Source of the DNA: Planctomycetaceae bacterium
Lineage (GTDB): Bacteria > Planctomycetota > Phycisphaerae > Phycisphaerales > SM1A02
DNA: 64,000 bases
Direction: 5' to 3'
Assembly: GCA_002683215.1 (NCBI GenBank)
Contig: NYSY01000100.1
Location: 1-64,000 of the forward strand
The notes beneath the pieces were generated by a model. It worked only from the letters and a program-made list of their open reading frames with translations. It made no database searches and was not told where the DNA came from. This document shows, piece after piece, positions 50,856 to 62,220 of the stretch (its first letter is position 1; every line of letters starts with the position of its first letter). The position numbers were made by a program, and so were the translations under genes.

Positions 50856-53303
50856 TCACGGAAGTTCTCCGACCTGCACTCGATCGTTGCCGGAATCCAG
50901 GACCGCCAGCAGTCCACCCCCGGCGTCGACTCCCCAAGGATACCGAAGTCGCCCCGCTTCGATTCCCGCGCCGCCCCAGACACCGAGACATTCACCGTCG
51001 ATCCGACTCAGTCGCTGGACTCGGTTGTTGCCGTACTCCGCCACCATCAGACTCCGGTCGCCGTCGAGCGTGATCCCGTACGGGTAGGCGAGTCGACCCG
51101 GCCCGTCACCGGCGCCGCCGAGCACGCGTCGCATCGATCCGGCTCGATCCGTGACCACGATCCGGTGATTCACCGCGTCGGCGATGTAGAGCTCCCCCGC
51201 CTCGTCGTCCCAGGCGATGGACTGCGGCCGAAGCAGCCCCGGGCGATCACCGTCATCGTCATGACCCATGAATCCGATCTCGCCGACCGGTCGGCGGTCG
51301 GCATCGAAGATCTGGACGCGGTCGTTGCCGCCGTATTCCGAGACGAACCAGGATCCATCGGCGGCGATCGCCACATCGGTCGGGTAGATGAACTGCCCCG
51401 GCCCCTCGCCGTACTCGCCGAACGTCTCGAGGAGCTCGCCTTCCGGCGAAAAGATCGCGATGCGATGCTCGTGCGTGTCCGCCACCACGACCCGGCCGTC
51501 CGCGGTGATGGTGACGCCCGTGGGTTTTCCATTCTCCGACTGCGGCATCGCCCAGGACCGCTCGAAACGCCCCTCGAGGTCGAAACGCTGGACCCGGGCC
51601 GTCTTGTCCAGCACGTACACGCGGCCCCGTTCGGCGTCGAGCCCGATCGCCCGCGGGTAGTCGAATCGCCCGTCGATGTTCCCGGCACGCCCGAAGACCA
51701 CCGTCGACGGCACCGGAACGACACCGCCCCCGACGCCGGCCTCCGAACAGCCGAAGAGGAGCACCGGCAGGGAGACGAGCAGCGGCGACACCGCTCGGAA
51801 CGTGACACCTCGCCGCCGGGGCACCGACCCGAGCGTGGCGATCAGGACCGCCGCGATCAAGGCCAGCGCCACGAGTCCGAAGACGGCCGGAAGCACCGAG
51901 TCGACGTATTGATAGTGCATGGCGTTCAGCAACGCGGAGGTCACGGTGGGAAATCCCGGCGGCTGGATCCGTGCGGTGACGGGGATCTCACCTGCGGCCA
52001 TCGCACCGGTCGCGAGCCCACCCACGAGAAACGCCCGGCCGAGCGTCGGCCCGATCCCGCGGAACACGTCGATCGCTCGCCGCGGCGCGTCCGACTCGAA
52101 GGTCGCCGGAACCCGACGTCCGATCACCGCCCCGACGAGGCACGCGACGAGTCCCACGCGGCCGGTCACCCCGAGCATCAGGCCGAGCGGTTCGTCGTAG
52201 ACCCAGCCGACGATCGCGTGGTTCCACGTCGCCTCGACCCCGACCGCGACCAGCGTCGCGGGAAGGAGAAGCACCACCGAGAAAGCGACGGTCGCCAGCC
52301 GGGCGGCCGTCCGACCGAGTCGATCCCGACCGATCATCGCGATGCCGGCGGCGAGCACGCCGCCGATCGCTCCCGCGGCGAGGAAGACCAGGAAGGTGTT
52401 GCCGATCGCGGCCCCGTGGACCTCGAAGGTCGCGGCGACGTCCGCAGAGGCCGCGCGACGAAGCAGGAATCCGAGTGGAAGCACCACCAACAGCGACACG
52501 ACGATCATCATCCAGACGCCACCTCGGACGCCGACCCGGGGTCGGGCGGCGGACCCTCCGCGCTGGCCGGACATGGAGGCGATCAGCGTTCCGGCGAAGA
52601 TCGCGGGTACCAGCGCCGGCAGCCCGGCCCGAAGCACGGTCGCGGGCGTCGCCCCCCGCGCATCGAGGGTTCGCAACTCGAACCCCCACGAAGCGACCTG
52701 CGCCAGATCGAATGGAACGGTCAAAGACGCGATCCACGCGAAGGTGATCGCCCAACCGAGCAGCAGCCCGCCACGGTCCCGGCGAAGACACGCTCGAAGA
52801 CGATCCAGACGCCGTGGCCGATCGAATTCAAGCAGCTCATCGTCGCCTTCGATGCCGCGAATCGCCACGCACCAGGCGACGATCGGCCAGGCCACGCACA
52901 CCAACCCGAGCGCGAGCACCATGGCCCGGAGTCGAGGGACCGCACCAGCCACGGCCGCCGCCCGTCCGATCGGGCCGTCGGGGCCGGTCTCCAGCCACCA
53001 GGCGTCGAAGAACAGCGACGGTGGCACCACCAGTGGCACGAGACTCGCGAGCATCGCCCAGCGGGCTCCGGATCTCGCCAGCAAGCGGCCCGGGCCCCAA
53101 CCGACAAGCACCGCGATCGTCGCGATACCCGCGGACCAGGCGGCGGAGACCGCGATCACCCGACTCGGGACGAACCCCAGCACCGCGGGCGACGTCCCGG
53201 ACCCGGCGATCGCGACCACGACCGGGACCAGCAGGATCGGAACGAGCAACAAGATCACCAGCCCGCCCCAGATCGCCGCCGGCCATCGAAGACCGGGAAT
53301 CAA
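50856..53303 (-). CDS. ABC transporter permease fused to NHL-repeat domain
   Basis: An 815-residue protein. Residues about 1-500 are a FbpB-like double permease with roughly twelve helices and a second-half LGRAFLVGGLATGAMAAGEI coupling segment. Residues about 505-520 form one more hydrophobic stretch ending in LLFGC, a lipobox-like site. Residues about 525-815 are NHL repeats (e.g. DYPRAIGLDAERGRVYVLD, GQFIYPTDVAIAADGSWFV). No stop separates the two. An internal GTG at about residue 505 could start a separate lipoprotein but lacks a ribosome binding site. The start TTG 53303 overlaps the binding-protein stop. Confidence 0.75.
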   Translation of the reverse strand: MIPGLRWPAAIWGGLVILLLVPILLVPVVVAIAGSGTSPAVLGFVPSRVIAVSAAWSAGIATIAVLVGWGPGRLLARSGARWAMLASLVPLVVPPSLFFDAWWLETGPDGPIGRAAAVAGAVPRLRAMVLALGLVCVAWPIVAWCVAIRGIEGDDELLEFDRPRRLDRLRACLRRDRGGLLLGWAITFAWIASLTVPFDLAQVASWGFELRTLDARGATPATVLRAGLPALVPAIFAGTLIASMSGQRGGSAARPRVGVRGGVWMMIVVSLLVVLPLGFLLRRAASADVAATFEVHGAAIGNTFLVFLAAGAIGGVLAAGIAMIGRDRLGRTAARLATVAFSVVLLLPATLVAVGVEATWNHAIVGWVYDEPLGLMLGVTGRVGLVACLVGAVIGRRVPATFESDAPRRAIDVFRGIGPTLGRAFLVGGLATGAMAAGEIPVTARIQPPGFPTVTSALLNAMHYQYVDSVLPAVFGLVALALIAAVLIATLGSVPRRRGVTFRAVSPLLVSLPVLLFGCSEAGVGGGVVPVPSTVVFGRAGNIDGRFDYPRAIGLDAERGRVYVLDKTARVQRFDLEGRFERSWAMPQSENGKPTGVTITADGRVVVADTHEHRIAIFSPEGELLETFGEYGEGPGQFIYPTDVAIAADGSWFVSEYGGNDRVQIFDADRRPVGEIGFMGHDDDGDRPGLLRPQSIAWDDEAGELYIADAVNHRIVVTDRAGSMRRVLGGAGDGPGRLAYPYGITLDGDRSLMVAEYGNNRVQRLSRIDGECLGVWGGAGIEAGRLRYPWGVDAGGGLLAVLDSGNDRVQVGELP

Positions 53304-54480
53304 GGGCTCGGCTCCGTCGGTGAGACGCCTTCCGACGAGTCGTAGGCATCGGCGTCGCCGATCGAACGCCCGGGACCCGGCTTGCGCAGACTCCGGATCC
53401 GTTCGGGATCGAGCCGTTTCATCGCCCGGTCCACGGCGGGGTCCATGGCGGTCGCGACTTCGGAGACGCCCACCGCGAGCGGTTCCTCGACCCGCCACAT
53501 CGCATCGATCTCGATCTTCGGATGGGCGAGTGGAATGTTCCGGGACGTCGACTCGTGGAGCATCCGCTCGACCGTTTCGGAGGCGAGGAACGCGAGCAGG
53601 CGAGTGGCGCCCGCCGGATTCGAACCACCTCCGACGAGGCCCGCCGCGTTGGGGATGACCAGGGTTCCCGCGTTCTTCTCGCCCGGCAGTCCGTGTCTCG
53701 GCATCGATGCCGCCACCCGAAGTCCCCGACGCTGCGCCGCGACGACGTCGTCGGTGTCGGTCATGCCCACGAGCGCCTCGCCGCGGGCCACCGCGTCGAC
53801 CGTCGCCGCATTCCCACCGGGAAGCATCCGGACCCCGTTCTCGGCGAGCCCGTCGAGCCACGCTTCGAAGTAGCCCGGCATCGCGGTGCGATTCCAGAAC
53901 ACCGACATCGCGCCGAGGTGGCCACGGGTGGTTCCGAACCGGGGATCCGCCATCACCACGCGATCCTTGAATCTCGGTTCGACCAGCGAGGTCCAGCGCA
54001 CCGGCGCGTCGGCCGGGTCGAGCACCTCCGGGTCGTACACGATCACCCGCGCCCGGCCCGCGAAAGCGAACCATCGGCCGTCGGACCGACGCCACCGGGC
54101 GGGATGGGCCTCGAGTGCCGGATGCACCGCGGGCACGAGGATCTCCTCGCTCGCAAGTCGCTCGACCTCGAACGGTGCCGAGCTCCAGAAGAGATCGGCC
54201 CGGGGCCGGCTCACCTCGCGACGCAGGCGGCTCGCCAGGGCGGTGGTCTTGGTGGCTTCGGTGTCGTAGAGCGCCTCGACGGGAATTCCGGTCCGCGCCG
54301 TGAACGCGGCGAGCACGGGTCGCGCGATCTGCTCGTCGACCGAGACGTAGGCCACCACCGGCTGCGGTGTTCGGGCGTCGCAGCCGGCGAGCGGGCCGCA
54401 AGCGACGAAAGCGAAGAAGGCCACGAGTGGCATCAGCCACCGGAGCATCGGCTGGTACGGGTGCGTCATCCGCACTGGTC

Positions 54481-54484
<4 letters not shown>
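53300..54484 (-). CDS. Fe(III)-type ABC transporter binding lipoprotein
   Basis: A 394-residue binding protein with lipobox LAGC (VACGPLAGCDAR). YVSVDEQIARPVLAAFTART and GIPVEALYDTEATKTTALAS are the Fbp/AfuA-type N-terminus, and MADPRFGTTRGHLGAM the middle motif. It pairs with the permease-NHL gene downstream; no ATPase is present. Start is GTG 54484 (GTGA overlap) or ATG 54469, the latter giving a tidier signal peptide. Iron as the ligand is inferred from family resemblance only. Confidence 0.82.
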
Positions 54485-56319
<1,835 letters not shown>

Positions 56320-56534
56320 CGGCGGTGGGTACCTCGGAGACGAATCGGTTGAATTTCAGCCCGCATGAAGGATAGCACCCTCATCCCCCCTCCAGAAGGC
56401 CCTTGCTTCGGGGCCAAGTACCGATGGACCCTGAAGTTGAGCGGGGAATCCGGTCGATTCCCAAACCGGCGGCCTGGTCCTACGTATCGGGCGGGTACCG
56501 TCCAAACCGCGATTCCGTGTCCGGAGAACCCTAC

Positions 56535-57338
56535 ATGCGTCTTCAAACCCGCCCTTTCCTCGCCCTCTGCCTCGGGCTTCTCGTCTGTGGCGTCAGCAGC
56601 CCCCGGGCTTTTTCGCAGGCCACCGATGAAGACCTCGTCCGGAAAAACGAACGGCTGCAGGCCCGGGGGATCGACCTCGAAACCGCCCTCGCGGCCGCCC
56701 TCGCCCGAATCGCGGATCTTGAGAAGTCTCTGGCCATGGCCGCCTCGGGCGGCAACGTCCCCCTGCCCGCCGCGACCCCGACCGCCATCGCCCCCTCGAC
56801 GAACAGCCCCGCGGGGCTCGCCGCCGAAATCCGAGCGGCATTCGCCGCGGCGGTCGCGAAGAATCCCGAACCGGCCCCCACCGCCAGTTCGAACGACGAT
56901 GAACGGGTCCGCTACGTCCGATGGCTGAACAAGTGGATCGCCTCGTCGAATCGGGCCTTCCGGGATCGGGTCGACTGGCCGGTGCGAATCACCGATCGTC
57001 GGCCCCGCTCCAACATCGATCAGTTCGTGACCTTCCAACCCTGGGACGTGAAGCGAAACGAGCCGGTGGGGAGCACCTTCGAGATCGCGGTGCCGAATCG
57101 GGCCCTCGAACGGGCGGATCGCCCCCGAGCCGATGACGAGGATCCCACCCTGCTGCTCGGCGGCGTCTTCATTCCGGCGATCCGTTTCAACGCGGATCGT
57201 TTCAGCCCCGGCCCCTTCGACAACCCGCCTTTCGTCGGCGCGATGGTCGAGCTGACCTGGCGGTTCGACTTCCAGGGACTCTCGCCTCGACTCGGGATCG
57301 CCGGCGCCGCCGATGACGCGGCGAATCCGAGCCCTTGA
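56535..57338 (+). CDS. Exported protein of unknown function
   Basis: A 267-residue protein with a signal peptide (RPFLALCLGLLVCGVSSPRA, cleavage near AFSQ) followed by a short coiled coil (DEDLVRKNERLQARGIDLET), a Pro/Thr/Ala linker and a C-terminal domain with many aromatic beta-strand residues (YVRWLNKWIASSNRAFRDRV). No family recognised. GGAGAA stands 6 nt before ATG 56535. It is divergent from the coiled-coil gene with a 215-nt gap. Confidence 0.72.
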   Translation: MRLQTRPFLALCLGLLVCGVSSPRAFSQATDEDLVRKNERLQARGIDLETALAAALARIADLEKSLAMAASGGNVPLPAATPTAIAPSTNSPAGLAAEIRAAFAAAVAKNPEPAPTASSNDDERVRYVRWLNKWIASSNRAFRDRVDWPVRITDRRPRSNIDQFVTFQPWDVKRNEPVGSTFEIAVPNRALERADRPRADDEDPTLLLGGVFIPAIRFNADRFSPGPFDNPPFVGAMVELTWRFDFQGLSPRLGIAGAADDAANPSP

Positions 57339-57374
57339 GACCGATCGATCGCGTCAGCCCCACGAGGAGCGAAC

Positions 57375-57677
57375 ATGGATCCGGATGATCACGTCTGCCT
57401 CTGCTTTCGCGTCAGCCTTCGCAAGGTCCGGACGTTCCTGAACCGCGAAGATCCACCGGTCGCGAGCCGCCTGGCCGACTGCCTCGGCGCGGGGACCGGT
57501 TGCCAGTGGTGCGTGCCGTTTCTCCGGAAACTCCATGCGCTGAAGCAGGAAGGCGAACCGATCGACCTGCCCATCTCGCCCGAGTCCTACGCCGCCCGCC
57601 GGGCGACGTATCGCCGGACCGGCACCCGCCCCGAGACATCCGAGCATCCATCAGCCGACGACGATCTCCTCGAGTGA
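57375..57677 (+). CDS. BFD-like [2Fe-2S] protein
   Basis: A 100-residue protein whose first 55 residues match bacterioferritin-associated ferredoxin: Cys8-x-Cys10 in CLCFRV and Cys43-x2-Cys46 in GAGTGCQWC bind the [2Fe-2S] cluster, as in BFD-like domains. BFD mobilises iron from bacterioferritin; no ferritin gene is in the window. GAGGAG precedes the ATG. Its 3' end overlaps the converging hslV gene by 27 nt. Confidence 0.85.
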   Translation: MDPDDHVCLCFRVSLRKVRTFLNREDPPVASRLADCLGAGTGCQWCVPFLRKLHALKQEGEPIDLPISPESYAARRATYRRTGTRPETSEHPSADDDLLE

Positions 57678-58214
57678 GATCTCGGTGTTGGTGTAGATGC
57701 AAAGCTCTCCCGCGATCGTCATCGATTCCCGGCAGACCTCCGCCGGCCCGAGCTCGGTACAGCGCCGAAGGGCCCGGGCCGCGGCGAGAGCGTGATTGCC
57801 CCCGGACCCGATCGCCGCGACCCCGTCGTCCGGTTCGATGAGATCCCCCTGGCCGCTCACCACGAGCGTGCGTTCGAGATCCGCGACGATCATCATCGCT
57901 TCGAGCCGTCGCAGGGCGCGATCGGTCCGCCAGTCCCGTGCGAGTTCCGCGGCCGCCTTGAGCAGATTGACCGGCGACCCCTTCAGCTTCGCCTCGAACC
58001 GCTCCAGCAGTGCGAAGGCATCCGCGGCACCACCGGCGAAGCCGGCCAGCACCCCGCGACGCTCCGCTCCCACCTCTGGAATGCGACGAATCTTGCAGGC
58101 GGACGATTTCGCGACGACGTGCCCCAGCGTGACCTGACCGTCGCCGGCGATGGCGACGCCCCGCTGGTCACGGACGCAGAGAATGGTGGTGGCGTGGATC
58201 TTCGGAATGGACAT
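57651..58214 (-). CDS. hslV: ATP-dependent protease subunit HslV
   Basis: A 187-residue N-terminal-threonine hydrolase of the HslVU protease. A propeptide of eight residues (MSIPKIHA) precedes catalytic Thr9 in [47 protein letters not shown] and IGSGGNHA are typical. hslU, usually adjacent, is absent here. TAGGCT ends 6 nt before the ATG and shares its TAG with the stop of the ASPIC gene upstream. Convergent overlap with the BFD-like gene. Confidence 0.94.
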   Translation of the reverse strand: MSIPKIHATTILCVRDQRGVAIAGDGQVTLGHVVAKSSACKIRRIPEVGAERRGVLAGFAGGAADAFALLERFEAKLKGSPVNLLKAAAELARDWRTDRALRRLEAMMIVADLERTLVVSGQGDLIEPDDGVAAIGSGGNHALAAARALRRCTELGPAEVCRESMTIAGELCIYTNTEISLEEIVVG

Positions 58215-58220
58215 GGGCTC

Positions 58221-58226
58221 AGCCTA
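58221..58226 (-). promoter_or_regulatory. -10 element of hslV overlapping an upstream stop codon
   Basis: TAGGCT on the minus strand lies 6 nt before the hslV ATG. Its first three bases are the TAG stop of the ASPIC/UnbV gene, so a promoter may be built into the end of that gene. Confidence 0.4.
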
Positions 58227-59975
58227 ACGGACCGCGGCCTCGCTGGATCCGTCACCGAGCGGCTTCTCGACCGCTTCCGGATTCGATCCCGGGTCGATTC
58301 GAATGATCCGACCGGCCGCCACGTCGTTCATGATCCGCGTCGAACCGTCCGGCCAGACGACCTCCAGCCGCCCGACCGAATCGACGTCACCGAGGCCGAA
58401 GTGCACCCGGGGATCCTGTGCCGTGAGATAGCTCGAATCCGTCCGGACTCGTCGCGTGACCACCCGATCCCCCATCTGCGCCCGGACCACCGCACCGATC
58501 GCGGGCGCGCCTCGGCCATCACGCACGTCGACCGTCAACCAGCCGCCCCGGGATGGCAGGACGTTTCGAAGAAGTCGGACCGGGCTTCCCAGATCGAGCA
58601 CCACCACGTCCTGACCGCCGTCGTTGTCGAAGTCGCCGAAGATCGCCCCACGACTGGTCCGGGCGGGCGTCGGCACGGTTCCACCCGCGGGACGGACCGG
58701 CCGGTACCGTCCCGCTTCGCCGCGCAGAAGCAGATCCGGCTCCGCGTACGGATCCACCGCTTCGGGGTCGTCGCTTGCGCCGACCCGACCGTTCGCGGCG
58801 TACAGGTCCAAGACCCCGTCGTTGTCGAAGTCGACGAACCCGAGTCCGAATCGCGTGAAGTGGCGACTCGCCGAACCGAGTCCGGACCGGTTGGTCGCGT
58901 CGATGAAACGCCCCCCGTCGTTCAGGTAGAACGAGTCCGACTCGCCGCCCAGATTGCACACGATCAGATCCGGATCACCATCGTCGTCGACGTCCTCCGA
59001 CGAGACGCCCATCCCCGCCTTCGCCACGCCGCTCAGATCGCGATCGCATCCGCGCTGCATCGCTTCCTCCTTGAACCGCAGCCCCCCCTGGTTGATCCAG
59101 AGGTGATCCGGCATGCCGTCGTTGGCGACGAAGACGTCCCGCCGGCCATCGCCGTCGAAATCGACCGCGACCACCCCGAGCCCGGTCCCGACCGCGGTGT
59201 TGATCCCGCTCTCCTCGGAGACGTCGGTGAACGTACCGTCGCCATCGTTCCGGTACAGGACGTCCCGGGTGGGCGCGTCGTATCGCGCCGGCGGGCAGTA
59301 GTCGAGCCGGCCGGTGCGGTTGCGGCACTCCAGTTCAGTCGCCTCGGACCAGTCGACGTAGTTCGTGACGTACAGGTCCGGATCACCATCCGCATCGGCG
59401 TCGAAGAAGGTGGCGCTCGCACCGAATCCGGGGTGACCGACGCCCGCGGTGTCCGTGACGTCGACGAATCGACCGTCGCCGTCGTTTCGAAAGAGCCGAT
59501 CGGCTCCGAAGTTGCTCACGAACAGATCCACGTCACCGTCGCCGTCGTAGTCGCCGGTCGCCGTTCCCATCGCGAATCCGACGTCCGCGAGCCCGCTGCC
59601 GTCGGTCACGTCCGCGAACCGACCGCCACCGAGATTCCGGAAGAGCCGATTGCCGCCATCGCCCGTGGCCTGGAGGAGGTAGAGATCCAACCAGCCGTCA
59701 TCGTCGAAGTCCAGTGCGGCCCCACCACCCGGCACGATCTCGGGAAGTCGGGGCGTCGTCGCCATCCCGGCATCGATCTGGAAGTCGAGGCCGCGTTCAG
59801 CCGCCGATTCCCGAAACCAGGGCGGCGAGGTTTCCAGCACCGGGTCGCCGCCGAACGTCAGGTCCGCCGCCGGTGTCACAGGGGCGGACGGTTCCGATTC
59901 CCCACATCCGGACAGGACGCCGGACGCGATCCAGGCGGCCGTCAGCCGGGCACCGATCTTCATCGCGACCCTCAT
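58224..59975 (-). CDS. ASPIC/UnbV lipoprotein with FG-GAP/VCBS repeats
   Basis: A 583-residue lipoprotein (lipobox LSGC). It carries many calcium-binding-like FG-GAP blades with DxDxDG cores (DYDGDGDVDLFVSN, FDADADGDPDLYVTN, DFDGDGRRDVFVAND), expected to form a seven-bladed propeller, and a C-terminal ASPIC/UnbV domain (GAVVRAQMGDRVVTR, LEVVWPDGS). Such proteins are abundant in Planctomycetes with unknown roles at the surface. ATG 59975 overlaps the TPR lipoprotein stop, so the pair is coupled. Confidence 0.92.
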   Translation of the reverse strand: MRVAMKIGARLTAAWIASGVLSGCGESEPSAPVTPAADLTFGGDPVLETSPPWFRESAAERGLDFQIDAGMATTPRLPEIVPGGGAALDFDDDGWLDLYLLQATGDGGNRLFRNLGGGRFADVTDGSGLADVGFAMGTATGDYDGDGDVDLFVSNFGADRLFRNDGDGRFVDVTDTAGVGHPGFGASATFFDADADGDPDLYVTNYVDWSEATELECRNRTGRLDYCPPARYDAPTRDVLYRNDGDGTFTDVSEESGINTAVGTGLGVVAVDFDGDGRRDVFVANDGMPDHLWINQGGLRFKEEAMQRGCDRDLSGVAKAGMGVSSEDVDDDGDPDLIVCNLGGESDSFYLNDGGRFIDATNRSGLGSASRHFTRFGLGFVDFDNDGVLDLYAANGRVGASDDPEAVDPYAEPDLLLRGEAGRYRPVRPAGGTVPTPARTSRGAIFGDFDNDGGQDVVVLDLGSPVRLLRNVLPSRGGWLTVDVRDGRGAPAIGAVVRAQMGDRVVTRRVRTDSSYLTAQDPRVHFGLGDVDSVGRLEVVWPDGSTRIMNDVAAGRIIRIDPGSNPEAVEKPLGDGSSEAAVR

Positions 59976-61396
59976 GGACGTCCCCGCCGAATCGCCGCAT
60001 CCGTCCGCGGAATACCGGGATGGTCGGGCAGAGCACGACGACACTGGTCGAGAATCGCGTTCGCTTCGTCGAGGCGACCGAACATCGCGAACGCCCGCGC
60101 CCGGACCAGCGCGGCATCGACGGAACGACCGAAGTCCCGGTCCATCGCATCGACGACCTCGACGCCGGCCATCGGATCCCCGGACCGGATGAGGGCGTCG
60201 GCCAGCTGGACGTGATGCCGCGCGATGAACGGCGCCAGTTCGACGCACCGACGATACGCCGTGGCGGCGTCGAGCCAGCGGCCCCTCGTGGCGGACGCCT
60301 CCCCCAGCAGTTCGTATCCCTCGGTCGCGCCTGGGGCGAGTTCGATCCCGGCGTTCGCCGCCGCGACGGCACGATCGACGCCCCCGGGATCCGCCGGGGT
60401 CACCTCTCGGGCGATCGCGAGCGCCGACTGGGCCTCCCGGAAACGCGGCAGGGCCCATGCGGGTTCATCCGCGACCAGACCGGGGACCGCCTCGAGGACT
60501 CCGGCGTGATCGCCTCGATTCGCGAGCACCACGAGCGCCGCGTAGCGAATCTCGCGACGCGGCCCGTACATCGCCGTCAACGAGTCGATCAGGACCATCG
60601 CCTCGTCGTGCCGATCCTGATTGGACCGCGTCTGAACATCGATGAGCCTGGCCGCGAGGTCCGATCGTCGGTTCGACAGTTCGTTGAGCCACGGATCGCC
60701 GAAGGTCGATCGTGCGTCCCCCGCGAGCCGGAGGTGTCTCGCCGACTCCTCGGTTCGCCCCAGGATCTGCTTCGCCCGCCCGAGCGTGTAGTGGGATCCG
60801 CGATCCTTCGGTCGACTCCGAACGAGTGGTTCGAGGAGCGCCACGCAATCCTCGGGTCGTCCCTGATCGAGCCGGATCGATGCCAGCATCCGAATCCCGT
60901 TGAGGTCCACGTCGGGGGGAACGATCGAAGCCTCCGCGAGGCGGGCCGCCGCTTCGAGCTCGCCCGCTTCGACGAGCCAGCCGGCGGCCCGCCACTTCGG
61001 GTGGGTGCTGGCCGGATCGAGTTCGATCACCCGCTCGATGTCGGCCCGAGCCGCGTCCAACGCCCCCTGATCATGATTCGCCCAGGCCCGGAGGTATCGC
61101 GGCCGCACGAGATCGGGCGCCAATCCCAGGCTTTCGTCGTAGCACCGGATCGCGAGGGCGGGCCGGTCATGTGCGAGGTACAGATCTCCCAGTCGCGCCC
61201 ACGCAGCCGGATCCGAGGTCGCCGCGCCGAGTCGCCCGAGTTCCGCGAGAATCTCGGTCCGGACGCCGACGTCGTAGCCGTCGAGATCGCTCGGCGTGGG
61301 AAGCGCCTGGCCCGCCCGGGCCGATTCCGGCCTGCCGGCGTCGCCGCACCCCGCGCACACCATCGCGATCGCGACGCCGAGCAGGATCGATCTCAT
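59972..61396 (-). CDS. TPR-repeat lipoprotein
   Basis: A 474-residue lipoprotein (lipobox CAGC in VAIAMVCAGC) filled with TPR units from about residue 55 to the end, e.g. WARLGDLYLAHDRPALAIRC, DESLGLAP and YELLGEASATRGRWLDAATA. It is translationally coupled to the ASPIC/UnbV lipoprotein, a pairing frequent in planctomycetes. A longer start at ATG 61453 is possible but has no better signal; 61396 begins the signal sequence directly. Confidence 0.85.
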   Translation of the reverse strand: MRSILLGVAIAMVCAGCGDAGRPESARAGQALPTPSDLDGYDVGVRTEILAELGRLGAATSDPAAWARLGDLYLAHDRPALAIRCYDESLGLAPDLVRPRYLRAWANHDQGALDAARADIERVIELDPASTHPKWRAAGWLVEAGELEAAARLAEASIVPPDVDLNGIRMLASIRLDQGRPEDCVALLEPLVRSRPKDRGSHYTLGRAKQILGRTEESARHLRLAGDARSTFGDPWLNELSNRRSDLAARLIDVQTRSNQDRHDEAMVLIDSLTAMYGPRREIRYAALVVLANRGDHAGVLEAVPGLVADEPAWALPRFREAQSALAIAREVTPADPGGVDRAVAAANAGIELAPGATEGYELLGEASATRGRWLDAATAYRRCVELAPFIARHHVQLADALIRSGDPMAGVEVVDAMDRDFGRSVDAALVRARAFAMFGRLDEANAILDQCRRALPDHPGIPRTDAAIRRGRP

Positions 61397-61562
61397 CGGG
61401 GCCGGTCGCGATCGCGACGGGGTTCGAACGATCTTCGGTGACACGTTTCGCATCGGCGGGACTGATCTCCAGCGGGGCTCGAGTCGAATCGAGAACGCTC
61501 GCGTATCGTACGACCTGCAGCGTCGAACTTCGATCCCCAGAGGACGCTCAGGAGCCCAGTCA

Positions 61563-62174
61563 ATGTCGAATCGACGAAGAATCATCCTGTTCGGCATCAC
61601 GGTGGCGGTCGGGGCCGCGATCGCATCGCTCACCAGTTGCTCGACCTCCGTTCCGAACCGGGATCCGACCGGCTCGATGTTTCCAATCGTCCGAGGCGAG
61701 TCGCTCCAGCGGCAGGCCGTCGAGCTTCCCACCGCGGTGTCGGGTTCCCCCGCCATCCTGATGGTCGGCTATCTGCAACAGACCCAGTTCGATCTCGACC
61801 GGTGGACCCTCGGGTTCGGCCAGGCCGAGGCGAAGATCCGGGTGGTCGAAGTCCCCGCGATCGTGGGCTGGTTCCCGTCGACCTTCCTCCGCGGGACCAT
61901 CGACGACGGGATGCGGGCCGGCATTCCTTCCGAGGACTGGGGCGCCGTGGTCACGCTCTACGGCGAAGACGCCGAGCGGATCCAGGCCCTCACCGGCAAT
62001 GAAAACGGTGCCAACGGGAGGATCCTGCTCCTCGACGGCCACGGCGAGATCCGCTGGTTCTGGGATCAGGGCTACTCGTCGAAACGGCTCCTCGAACTGC
62101 TCGACGTCGCCCGCGGACTCGATGCGTCGACGTCCCCCCCGGAATCACCGGCCGTCCCCGACGACGCGGATTGA
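61563..62174 (+). CDS. Thioredoxin-fold-like lipoprotein
   Basis: A 203-residue predicted lipoprotein (signal sequence ending LTSCS). The mature part (AILMVGYLQQTQFDLDRWTL, VRVVEVP-like VVEVPAIVG, GRILLLDGHGEIRWFWDQGY) has the order of a thioredoxin/redoxin fold without a CxxC motif, so catalytic redox activity is doubtful. It may be a structural or assembly protein of ATP10-like type. AGGAG lies 8 nt before the ATG. Confidence 0.7.
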   Translation: MSNRRRIILFGITVAVGAAIASLTSCSTSVPNRDPTGSMFPIVRGESLQRQAVELPTAVSGSPAILMVGYLQQTQFDLDRWTLGFGQAEAKIRVVEVPAIVGWFPSTFLRGTIDDGMRAGIPSEDWGAVVTLYGEDAERIQALTGNENGANGRILLLDGHGEIRWFWDQGYSSKRLLELLDVARGLDASTSPPESPAVPDDAD

Positions 62175-62220
62175 GGGATCGGACCAGTCGCCACCCTCGT
62201 TCGCGTATGATCTCCGCTTC

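Noticed and set aside
48975-53345. A 1456-codon open frame on the plus strand
   Set aside because: It lies antisense to the double-VWA and permease-NHL genes and encodes Arg/Asp/His-rich sequence without domains, as expected from GC-rich complementary frames.
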